Origin: Desulfurococcus amylolyticus Z-533
GTDB taxonomy: Archaea; Thermoproteota; Thermoprotei_A; Sulfolobales; Desulfurococcaceae
Assembly: GCF_000513855.1 (NCBI RefSeq)
Contig: NZ_KI911318.1
Location: 508,384-572,383 of the forward strand
DNA length: 64,000 bases
Direction: 5' to 3'
Below are positions 54,824 through 62,844 of this stretch, piece after piece. A program made the translations under genes and the position numbers. The notes beneath the pieces were generated by a model. It was not told the origin of the DNA, did no database searches, and saw nothing but the letters and a program-made list of their open reading frames with translations. The stretch's first letter is position 1; every line of letters starts with the position of its first letter.

Positions 54824-56190
54824 GATATGACACGGTAGTAGTGGGCTCCGGCTCGGGAGGCTACCCGGGAGCAATATACCTGGCTCAGAAGGGCTTAAAG
54901 GTTGCAGTCGTAGAGGAACACTTGATCGGTGGAGAATGCACTAACTACGGATGCGTACCCAGTAAAGCCTTTTACCAGGTAGCTGAGGCCATTAGGAGCA
55001 TTGAGAAGATCGGTGGTGAAGCCTCGGTTAAATGGGAAAACCTGGTTGAATGGGTATCACAGGTAGTGAGGGAGAGCCGGGAGGGAATTAAGGGTTTATT
55101 CGAGTCACACGGGATAGACGTAATAGAGGGCAGGGCCGTCCTCAAGACACAGCGTGAGATAGTTATTAGTGCCGGGGAAGAGAAGAGGCGGATTGAAGCC
55201 GGTAAAATACTTCTAGCCCTAGGGACAGATCCCTCACCAATACCAGGGGTTTCATTCGACGGCGAGGGAATAATAAGTAACAGGGAGGCCCTCTACATGA
55301 GGGAGAAACCCGGTGAAGTATTAATAATCGGTGGTGGAGTAATAGGTGTCGAACTAGCCAATATCCTCTCCTCTTTCAAGGTAGGTGTTACAGTAGTGGA
55401 GTTAATGGATCACATACTGCCTACAATGGATAGGGATGTCGCGCAAGCGTTGAAGACGCATCTCTCTTCAAGGGGTGTGAAGATATATGAGAAGACGACG
55501 GTTAAATCCATGACTAAGACTGGTGGCAAATATTTAGCAGAGCTCTCAAACGGCTTGAAGCTTGAGGTGGATAAGGTATTAATAGCAACTGGGAGAAAGC
55601 CTAGAACCAGGGAAGCTGGATTAGTTGAGAACAATATAGCACTGGATCAGAAGGGCTTCATAAAGATAAATGAGAGACAGGAGACAAGCATACCAGGCAT
55701 ATACGCCTCAGGCGATGTTGTCGGGGGACCACTGCTCGCTCACAAGGCTATATTAGAGAGTATTTCAGCGGCTAGATGGATGAGTGGTGAGGAGGGCTTC
55801 CATATAGACTACTCATCCATACCTTCCACTATATTCACAGGGCTCGAAATCGCGTCAATAGGTTACACCGAGAAGGAGTTAACAAGCAGGGGAGTGAAAT
55901 ATGTTAAGGTGAGGATACCGGCCTACTATCTCTCAGCGGTTAAGATTAAGGGCGGCAAGCAATCCTTCATAAAGGTGTTGCTCGATGAGAGGCAGGAGAA
56001 GATACTTGGAGTACATATAGTTGCCCCCAACGCTTCAGAGGTTATCTCGGCATATATACCATTATACCTTGGTAAAATAGGCTTTGGAGACATCTCCAGG
56101 ATACCCTACCCGCATCTAACAGTATCTGAGTCCCTTAGAGACTTCGCCGAGTACTTGCTGGGTAATCCAGTACACTTACTCAAGAAGTAG
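54820..56190 (+). CDS. lpdA: Dihydrolipoamide dehydrogenase
   Basis: This protein of about 456 residues is a flavoprotein disulfide reductase: FAD site VVVGSGSGGYPGAIYLA, redox cysteines in GECTNYGCVPSK, NAD site EVLIIGGGVIGVELANIL, second FAD loop IPGIYASGDVVGGP and the C-terminal interface His in PYPHLTVSES. It reoxidises dihydrolipoyl-H for the glycine cleavage complex. The GTG at 54820 overlaps the gcvPB stop and follows GGGGGG by seven bases; the ATG at 54781 is less likely. It may also serve 2-oxoacid complexes. Confidence 0.93.
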   Translation: MRYDTVVVGSGSGGYPGAIYLAQKGLKVAVVEEHLIGGECTNYGCVPSKAFYQVAEAIRSIEKIGGEASVKWENLVEWVSQVVRESREGIKGLFESHGIDVIEGRAVLKTQREIVISAGEEKRRIEAGKILLALGTDPSPIPGVSFDGEGIISNREALYMREKPGEVLIIGGGVIGVELANILSSFKVGVTVVELMDHILPTMDRDVAQALKTHLSSRGVKIYEKTTVKSMTKTGGKYLAELSNGLKLEVDKVLIATGRKPRTREAGLVENNIALDQKGFIKINERQETSIPGIYASGDVVGGPLLAHKAILESISAARWMSGEEGFHIDYSSIPSTIFTGLEIASIGYTEKELTSRGVKYVKVRIPAYYLSAVKIKGGKQSFIKVLLDERQEKILGVHIVAPNASEVISAYIPLYLGKIGFGDISRIPYPHLTVSESLRDFAEYLLGNPVHLLKK

Positions 56191-56290
56191 GTTTTTCACT
56201 CTTAGCAACTACATCAATAATATTTTTCAATACCTCATATCCAGTCATACAGCATTCAACTGTATAGGGTGAAAGACTGGGCTTCTTCAA
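56180..56290 (-). CDS. Possible small protein converging on lpdA
   Basis: A TTG at 56290 opens a 36-codon frame (KKPSLSPYTVECCMTGYEV and a Lys/Glu-rich end). The same frame is open further upstream (ICKNGNPTRKHIL) to about 56365, without a good start. The coding look and paired cysteines suggest a real or remnant small protein, but length and start are weak. Its end overlaps lpdA by 11 bases. Confidence 0.2.
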   Translation of the reverse strand: MKKPSLSPYTVECCMTGYEVLKNIIDVVAKSEKPTS

Positions 56291-56321
56291 TAGAATATGT
56301 TTCCTAGTCGGGTTTCCGTTT

Positions 56322-56609
56322 TTACAGATCCTGATTCCAGCGTGATCTCTTATATGTGGAGAACACGGTGATCAATAATATTACTGTCAATGCGAGCGCT
56401 AGTAGCAGAGAGATAAATAGGAGTTCTGTGGAGTGTTCACCGAACCCGAAGCATATAGGTATAATGAATAATATTATACATCCCCCTCCAGACACCGTGC
56501 CAGTGCCGGCGTCTTTAAATGATTCAAGCGTGAAGAACACTATTGACAGCGTCATTAATACTATCCCTAGGAGCATTAATAAGTTCGCCATCCTCGCAAG
56601 CACTGACAC
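56322..56609 (-). CDS. Small membrane protein, TIGR00304/DUF131-like
   Basis: This 95-residue protein has an N-terminal helix (LLMLLGIVLMTLSIVFFTL), then SGGGCIILFIIPICFGFGE, a divergent form of the G-G-x-I-x-I-x-P-I-x-x-G loop of TIGR00304 proteins, and a C-terminal helix. It lies one base after a second member of the same family, so the two form a paralogous pair. Function is unknown in archaea generally. Confidence 0.6.
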   Translation of the reverse strand: MSVLARMANLLMLLGIVLMTLSIVFFTLESFKDAGTGTVSGGGCIILFIIPICFGFGEHSTELLFISLLLALALTVILLITVFSTYKRSRWNQDL

Positions 56610-56610
56610 T

Positions 56611-56874
56611 CTACATCACCCTTAATATATAGGGGATTAGAAATAGTAGGAACGCTATAAGCGATAGTATTATCGCTAAAATCATTAGCGTCTTACCTGC
56701 TTCCCTATCACTCCCTATCACTATGGGGATGGGGCCTATCACTATTACAGCACCGCCACTCATACCACCCTCGTTTCCCCGGGCTCCCTGAAGTAAGGCT
56801 GCGATCACAGCGAGGACTATACCTACGATAAAGACCAGTAATCCAATGAAGAACACCAGTAACGCCATCATCAT
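56611..56874 (-). CDS. Small membrane protein, TIGR00304/DUF131 family
   Basis: This 87-residue protein has helix 1 (VFFIGLLVFIVGIVLAVIAA), the family loop GGAVIVIGPIPIVIGSDREA and helix 2 (ILAIILSLIAFLLFLIPYIL). The IGPIPIVIGSD segment is diagnostic of TIGR00304. It heads the two-gene unit with the divergent paralogue. Function is unknown. Confidence 0.75.
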   Translation of the reverse strand: MMMALLVFFIGLLVFIVGIVLAVIAALLQGARGNEGGMSGGAVIVIGPIPIVIGSDREAGKTLMILAIILSLIAFLLFLIPYILRVM

Positions 56875-56946
56875 GTAGCACCGCTTAAATCCGGCACCTA
56901 TTAATCCATAGGTTAATGTGGGTTAATAAAAAACAAGTGGGCCTGC

Positions 56947-58146
56947 TTAAACTATTTTCTCGTATAGATACGTCTCCTTGGCCAGTATGGTTGATGCGAG
57001 TATACCGATGAATGCTATCAAGATATTAATTATTACTGATACAGTGGGGTCTATCATGCTTAGAACTGATTGAAGCACTGCAATACCGGTGAATAAAACT
57101 ATGTTGAAGAATGCCACGCTCGTGCCCGATATCTTCGGGTCATAGTACTCCTTCGCCATGGTTGGTGCAATAATGTGAAGACCCTGGGATACCCCGAGAA
57201 AGGTTAATGCAACTAGTAAAATATTTCTATCACGGCTTATACTGGATAGATACATGAGGATCCATGCAGCGACCGATGCAATGGTCGCCGCTATTAGGAA
57301 CGGCTTCCTCCTCTTGAATTTATCGCTTAAATAGCCGGTTGGTATGCATGATACCGCGAAAACCATTGCCAATACCATTAAGTAAATACTGACATCCTCC
57401 TTGCCAAGTAGGAATACTTTACTGAGATGTATCTGGCCCCATGTAGATTGATACGCTAATCCAAGTCCATATGATGCTACAGAAGCTATTCCAACGCCCC
57501 AGCTATGTGGATTCCTAGCAATACTACCTATTAATGAGGCTTGCTTCAGGAAAGAGCTATCCTTTTTCTTCCCCCCTATATCGCTTGATGTAAGATATGT
57601 TAGGAGTGCTAGCGTGAATGCTAAAAGCGCTAGTATAATGTATGTTGATGAGAGGCCAATACTATTAAGCATTAGCCGGAGGGGATATGTAGCGGCTATC
57701 GTACTTATACTGCCAGCGAATAACGCGTAAGAGGATAGCCTCCCTTGGTAGCTTATCTTAAAGCTAAGCGCGGCGGACCTCATGTATGATAGAAACACGA
57801 CGCTCGCGGATATACCGATTAGAAGACGCCCGGCTACAAGCGTATTAGGGCTCGGCACACTCATTAATACTGTGCCAACCCCAAGCATTGTAAGCATTAT
57901 TGATCCAATGCGTTTAACACCGTAATAATCGATCAAGGGTCCCGTGAAGAACTGGCTCGCAGCATACCCGTAGAAGTAAGCGGAGGACATTATAGCCAGC
58001 AATAGTTCAGCATTTACACCGTAGTACCCCGAGTAGTAATCTATCTCCGGCTTCATTACTCCCGTCATAGTTCTATGGAAGTAGACCAATACATATGCAG
58101 CCAGTAAAACAATGATAACCCTTATTCTCTTACTGAAAGCATCCAT
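56947..58146 (-). CDS. Major facilitator superfamily transporter
   Basis: This 399-residue protein has about twelve membrane helices. The loop between helices 2 and 3 reads GPLIDYYGVKRIGS, the MFS signature (G-x-x-x-D-x-x-G-x-K/R). The equivalent loop in the second half is GYLSDKFKRRKP. N-terminal VLVYFHRTMTGVMKP resembles anion or sugar-phosphate permease-like members. Substrate unknown. It is transcribed divergently from the broken phosphatase gene at 58226. Confidence 0.85.
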   Translation of the reverse strand: MDAFSKRIRVIIVLLAAYVLVYFHRTMTGVMKPEIDYYSGYYGVNAELLLAIMSSAYFYGYAASQFFTGPLIDYYGVKRIGSIMLTMLGVGTVLMSVPSPNTLVAGRLLIGISASVVFLSYMRSAALSFKISYQGRLSSYALFAGSISTIAATYPLRLMLNSIGLSSTYIILALLAFTLALLTYLTSSDIGGKKKDSSFLKQASLIGSIARNPHSWGVGIASVASYGLGLAYQSTWGQIHLSKVFLLGKEDVSIYLMVLAMVFAVSCIPTGYLSDKFKRRKPFLIAATIASVAAWILMYLSSISRDRNILLVALTFLGVSQGLHIIAPTMAKEYYDPKISGTSVAFFNIVLFTGIAVLQSVLSMIDPTVSVIINILIAFIGILASTILAKETYLYEKIV

Positions 58147-58225
58147 GGGTCACACCCTAATATAGGTAGGGGGCGTGGATTTAAATCTATGCATTTTAAA
58201 AAACACTGTTAAACAGTGGACATGA

Positions 58226-58734
58226 ATGGATCAATGCATCATATTATTCATGGATCTCGATGGCACCCTTTGGGATCACGACGACATATCCGTTCTCAAT
58301 CCTCCGTTTAAAAGGGTCTCCGAGTTAGAGTTCACTGATTCACTTGGTGAAAAGGTTAGATTGAATACCGTGGCAATAGAGATACTTAGATATGCTTTAA
58401 GCCATGGCTTCATCACTTCAACCCTCAGCTGGAATATGCCTGAGAAAACTCTCGAAGCATTGAAGGTAATGGAGGTTGATAAGCTGTTTCACTATAATGC
58501 GATAGAGTACCACCCGGATAAAGCATCCATGGCTCTCAAAATACTTAGATCATTAAGGGAGAAAAGCAGGTGCTTGGGTGGAGCATCCATTATATACATC
58601 GCAGGGAAATACACCTCGACGACACGAGGAAAGCGCTGGGTAATCTACTGTACATTAAGGCCTGGTCCACCTGTAGAAGCATCCATGAGTGTGTAAACCT
58701 TATAGAGCAATGGCTTAAGCTGGAGAAAAGGTGA
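58226..58734 (+). pseudogene. MDP-1-like HAD phosphatase, frameshifted
   Basis: The first 125 codons are sound. Motif I is LFMDLDGTLWDHD, a later TSTLSWN supplies the Thr/Ser motif and YHPDKASMALKIL precedes the last motif. At about 58600 the frame breaks: frame 1 gives a meaningless tail to 58696, while the shifted frame from 58603 continues REIHLDDTRKALGNLLYIKA and ends at TGA 58734. The break falls where the motif IV aspartates (IYIDDR) should be. The missing bases would be one or four. The gene is inactive as read unless this is a sequence error. Confidence 0.65.
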
Positions 58735-58764
58735 TAAGAGATAAAAACAATGTTTTAGGGATTA

Positions 58765-59079
58765 GTGTAGAGCGTCTCCCCACCCGCGGTACTTTTAATT
58801 GGTTTCAATTACTTTTAATTCCGTGGGTGGGGTTGACCCTTGGTGCGGGTTCACTAGCTTCACCCGCACCTCATGGGATCCCGTCGAGCCCAACGCCACG
58901 GGGCTCCCATCTGTGGATAGGTGCTTCAATCCTATGTTTACAGTCCCGACGACGTCCCTGTCTAGGGTCAGCCCGTTGCCCAGCCTGACCAGTCTTAGGA
59001 CGACCTTGGCTACCCTCACCCTCCTAGCCCCTCTCACCGCAGCGCGGATCACAGAGATGGGCTTACGCAACTTCTTCAC
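58765..59079 (-). mobile_element. TnpB C-terminal relic with right end
   Basis: The 94-codon frame ends with LDRDVVGTVNIGLKHL, GSPVALGSTGSHEVRVKLVN and PHQGSTPPTEL, the C-terminal tail of a crenarchaeal TnpB. The third RuvC aspartate (in LDRD) is kept, but the zinc finger and everything before it are lost. After the stop, GCGGGTGGGGAGACGCTC resembles a TnpB right end. It converges on the frameshifted phosphatase gene, only about 30 bases away. Confidence 0.75.
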
Positions 59080-59137
59080 TCATAAACAAGTATTTACATG
59101 TGAACAAAAGCATTTAAATTCACCGCTAAATCGAAAA

Positions 59138-59432
59138 ACAGCCTGTGAAAACAAGTCTTATGTCATAGGTGTCCTAGATTTTCTTAAGCAACTTCAGCAT
59201 GTAGTTGCTTGGAAGCTCCTGAACCTCATCAAGCCCAACAACCCTCCCCTCAAACCTTGAGAAAACATCCTCAGCCAGTCTAGTCCAGCTAATTGACACA
59301 GACCCTATCCTAAACTCCATATCCAGCCTCTTAACATGCTTCAACAGCTCTTCAACAAAACCCCTAATGCTTCTAACCCCGGAGAAGTTAACATATATAC
59401 CGTTTACCTCATTCAGAAAAACCTTGAGAAGC
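59138..59432 (-). pseudogene. Archaeal AAA-type ATPase, internal fragment
   Basis: The minus strand reads LLKVFLNEVNGIYVNFSGVR and, after more coding-like sequence, FEGRVVGLDEVQELP (Walker B), MLKLLKKI, a TAG at 59174, then DTYDIRLVFTG (sensor 1). This is the middle of an archaeal ATPase of the PF01637 type; Walker A and the C-terminal part are missing. It lies beside the TnpB relic. Confidence 0.65.
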
Positions 59433-59630
59433 GAGGTCTATCCCTTCGTCATAAACACGCCCACCACTTATCCCTAAAACATCAAAAACACATATATCAA
59501 CTTCTGTTAGCAGCGACTAATGGAACTATCCAATGTTGATTTGTGTGATTAACGGCTGTTATTTGATTTATAATACATTATGAAGTAACCCTCTTCTGTT
59601 AGGAGACACTAAAAGAATCATAAATTGCAT

Positions 59631-60115
59631 TTATTGTGGCGGTGGAGGTGGGGGCAAAGCTTTTTTGGCGCGGTCCTCTGGTGAGGTGAGTGTTCTTTCT
59701 CGAACTGCGGATGCAAATAGAAGGATCATTCCTCCAGTTATTGTTATTGCTGGGCCTATTCCAGTGTCAACATTGAATGCCGCAATCAATCCCAATAGTT
59801 CTGCCAACACATTTTTTAACCTGTTCATCCCAGCGAAAAACAATGCACTGGATAGTTCTGCAGATATTCCCGCAACTGAGAGAAGTTTTTTGCTTATCAT
59901 CCCAACGAGCGCCAAGACTATGCTAATTATATACAACAAAATTGATAAATAGAATAGGCTATCAACTGAGCTTTTGCCTGTCCAATCACTTATGTCTTTT
60001 GAGACAAGATCATAAATTTCAAAAAGGTTATAATTTTTAGAATATACTTGATAGAAGTAGTAAGCCTTAACGGTTATCCACGGAGTAACACTGCTAGCTA
60101 ACTTTCTAAATAAAA
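59631..60115 (-). CDS. Small membrane protein with polyproline C-terminus
   Basis: An open frame without an ATG runs from about 60115 (RKLASSVTPWITVKAYYF) to 59631. There are two or three hydrophobic segments (LFYLSILLYIISIVLALVGM and ITITGGMILLFASAV) and the end is KKALPPPPPPQ. A TTG at 59939 is a possible start, but the frame reads as coding well upstream of it. The neighbouring gene (60140-60396) ends in a similar proline run. Family and function unknown. The region is AT-rich. Confidence 0.45.
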
Positions 60116-60139
60116 AAATAAAAATATTTAAGATTTATG

Positions 60140-60396
60140 CTATTCTGTTGAGGGCGGTGGCGGAGGCAAACCAAACGCATGCCTATCTCCGAAATATCCT
60201 GATACAAATATTATGATGCTCCAAATATGTAGAGCAATAGCCCCACATCTGGTCGAAAACGTAAGAACTCTATACTGCCAAAAGGGGCTGGGCGTTCAAG
60301 ACTGAAAGTTTGACTCTGAATTAAAGGAATAATTGTTAGGCTAATAGCTGCTCCCATAAAACCTGAAAGACCGAAAATGCAGACATCCCTTGACAT
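60140..60396 (-). pseudogene. Small membrane protein with polyproline end, frameshifted
   Basis: An ATG at 60396 opens MSRDVCIFGLSGFMGAAIS, continuing to VGLLLYIFGAS, where a stop appears at about 60211. A shifted frame carries on IIIFVSGYFGDRHAFGLPPPPP and ends at TAG 60140. Restoring the frame gives a protein of about 85 residues with two membrane helices and a proline tail like that of its neighbour. Confidence 0.45.
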
Positions 60397-60399
60397 TAA

Positions 60400-60653
60400 T
60401 TAAATTACTCCTAAAATAACGATTATAATGTATACAAAGAAAAGTTTGAACCGAAAAGACCAAATACGCCCCAAGTGAAGAAGCACATAGAGAGCTGCTC
60501 CCGAGGGGTGATGGGCACACCGGTAAAAGGTGTTGGCAATGCAATCATCCGCGATGTGAACAGAGATGCTAACCATAATAACAGTCCGATAGCGGCCATA
60601 GCCATCGTAACAGAGTCAATCCACATCCAAGCCGCATGTAAATCGCCTTTCAC
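60400..60653 (-). pseudogene. Small membrane protein, frameshifted near its end
   Basis: A GTG at 60653 overlaps the previous gene's stop (GTGA) and opens KGDLHAAWMWIDSVTMAMAA with helix AIGLLLWLASLF. The frame ends at about 60423, while a shifted frame reads KLFFVYIIIVILGVI and stops at 60400, which would complete a final helix. Its overlap with the upstream gene suggests an operon of four small genes here. Confidence 0.4.
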
Positions 60654-60920
60654 ACTCTAAATCTCTCAATAAGCGCGTCACGCTTCCATAGCCTAAACCT
60701 AAAACGCTCAACCCTGCCATCACGCAGGCATACTCCCATACCATTAACCCCAAACTTCACAAATCCGACAACCTCATCGTCACCAAAATCTTCAACCTTC
60801 CCTCTCGATCCCGAGAATCGCAACAAACTGAAAGTCAGAACAGGTTACCCCTCTGTGCATATAACCCCATAAATCCTCTAAGACGGTCGACGCTTCCTTT
60901 AAAAGAATTTCTTCTTCCAT
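60650..60920 (-). pseudogene. Small soluble protein, frameshifted
   Basis: An ATG at 60920 opens MEEEILLKEASTVLEDLWGY and ends early at a TGA near 60792. The shifted frame continues GKVEDFGDDEVVGFVKFGVN, then GVCLRDGRVERFRFRLW, and stops at 60650. The rebuilt protein has about 90 residues and is beta-rich. I do not recognise the family. Confidence 0.4.
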
Positions 60921-60991
60921 AAAACAGATTAACCGCGTGTATTTTATAAAATCTTTTTGCTTGTGTTATTTTCTTGCTACATCGCCAGATT

Positions 60992-62689
60992 TCACTTTCT
61001 CTTTTTCTTTAAGAGAGCGGTTGCGATTAAAGCGGTTAGTGTGAATAGTGATAGAATTGTGGCTGGAGGAAATTCGGGGATCACGTTTGTCCCCTGGAAT
61101 TCTATTTGATGTGGTGGTTTTGTCACCTCAAATGCTACGTAGATTGAGGTGTGAGTGGTGTTTTCTGTCATGTGTGTTTGAAGCGGCGATGCTTCTGCGA
61201 TGTTAATTATCCAGCTTGTTGATAATTGGGCGTCAAGCATCTGTTTTGGTATTGTTATGTTTAAGAAGTCCGTACACCCTATATGTCCACTTGCGTTTAC
61301 GGTCAGACTTTTTCAGCTTACGTTAAGGTCTAAGCTTGTTATCGTCATGTTTGACTCCGTTAACACATTAAACGGCGTTTCATTAACGAATATTTTGTAA
61401 GCTCTGGTCTCTACCGTCATTCTTCTGTAAATGCCTGTCCACGGGTCTACAAGAGGATACCTGTCTGTGCAATAGCTGAGAAGATACGGTTTGTCCCATA
61501 TACCATCACTACCCGTTTCACTTTGATACGGCCCACCGTAAAGATCAACGTCAGCATAAGTGTTCCAATAGTTGCCGCTAGTCGGATATCCTCCGTCAAG
61601 ATTATACCCCCCACCTCTCGCTTGCTGGTAATTGTCTATGAAGTTGTTATGAAAACCAAGTTATCTTCATCCCCAACTTCGATGCCTACACGGTTAAGTG
61701 TTATGTTGTTGGAAAAACCTTGTTGCCCCTACTCGGTAACGTGATGCCGTATGCGTTGTACTTTGTATTTTTCGTAATAATGTAGTTATAGGATACGGTG
61801 TTTTCACTTCCAGAAATACTAAGGGCAGTCCCACCGTTCTCTGCCATGTATTTACCCTCAATAATATTATTATGTGAGCTACTAAGTGAAATACCATAAG
61901 ATTGCGTTATTATATTCCGCCTGATAACCGTGTCGCTTGACGAATCCACTATGATTTTGCCATATTTTGTTATCTGGTTGTCCTCAATGTTGTTGTTTGA
62001 AGCGCTTTCTAAGCGCACGCGCGTTATTTGGTTGTTAGATATGAAGTTGTTTGATGAACCGGTAAGCACGACATGGCCTTCGAGGACATAGCCTTCGAGT
62101 TTTTTTTGTTTTGTATGAAGTTATTTGGAAGTCCCGTATTCGTGTGGTGTAAGCAACCATACTTATCTCATTGCCCTGGATTGTCACGCCTTCAGAAACG
62201 TCGATGTAAATGCCATCCGAGTTTTGCAGCCCTGTAGAGCGCGTTATGTTGTTGCCGAGAATTTTGATGTTTGATGATGCTTCAATGCGCACGCCGTCAA
62301 AGTTGTCCAGGATTGTTTTGAACCGTGCTGTTGCTAACCCCATTGAGGCGTACGCCACTGTTAAGCCGCTCGACACCACTGTTTCTTACTGTAAAATTCC
62401 TTATAGAAGTATGGCTTGCGGTGACATAAACTGCCGTGTCGACGCCCCCTCCATCGGTAATGGTGGAAAGCGTATTCTCGCCTACAAGTGATATGCCCTT
62501 GCCCACAACCAAGTGCTCATAACTCGTTCTAGCCCGCACGTATATAACATCGCCGAGGCCAGCAGCATTAATAGCCCCTTGAATGGTTGGATAATTGTCT
62601 GGCACGATGATTGTTGCAGGTTCTGCTTTAATTACCTGGACGCTAAAGGTTAAAGTTGTCGCGCAAAAGCAGAAGAAGCGTCGGTTCAA
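60992..62689 (-). pseudogene. NosD-like beta-helix surface protein with PEF-CTERM-like tail, broken
   Basis: A TTG at 62689, behind GAGGGG, opens a signal peptide, then IIVPDNYPTIQGAINAAGLG (a carbohydrate-binding/beta-helix opening). Parallel beta-helix repeats of the NosD type follow (NNFISNNQI, NNIEDNQI and similar). The frame is broken at about 62315, at a run of seven T at 62101-62107, at about 61710 and at about 61655, and by a TGA near 61316. The end is VIPEFPPATILSLFTLTALI plus a KKKRK tail, a PEF-CTERM archaeosortase-type sorting signal. The rebuilt protein would have about 560 residues and be anchored outside the cell. Confidence 0.7.
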
Positions 62690-62844
62690 AAATGTTTCCC
62701 CTCAGTTTGCATCCCTCTTTCTCAAAGCTTGGCAAAGATTGATTCAAAAAATAAAACTTCCGAAAAACCTTAGTGGAACAGCCACAGGCATAGGCCTCGT
62801 AAGAGGAGGGGCGTGGAAAAATCAGGGGGTTTGTGTTTTGTTTT

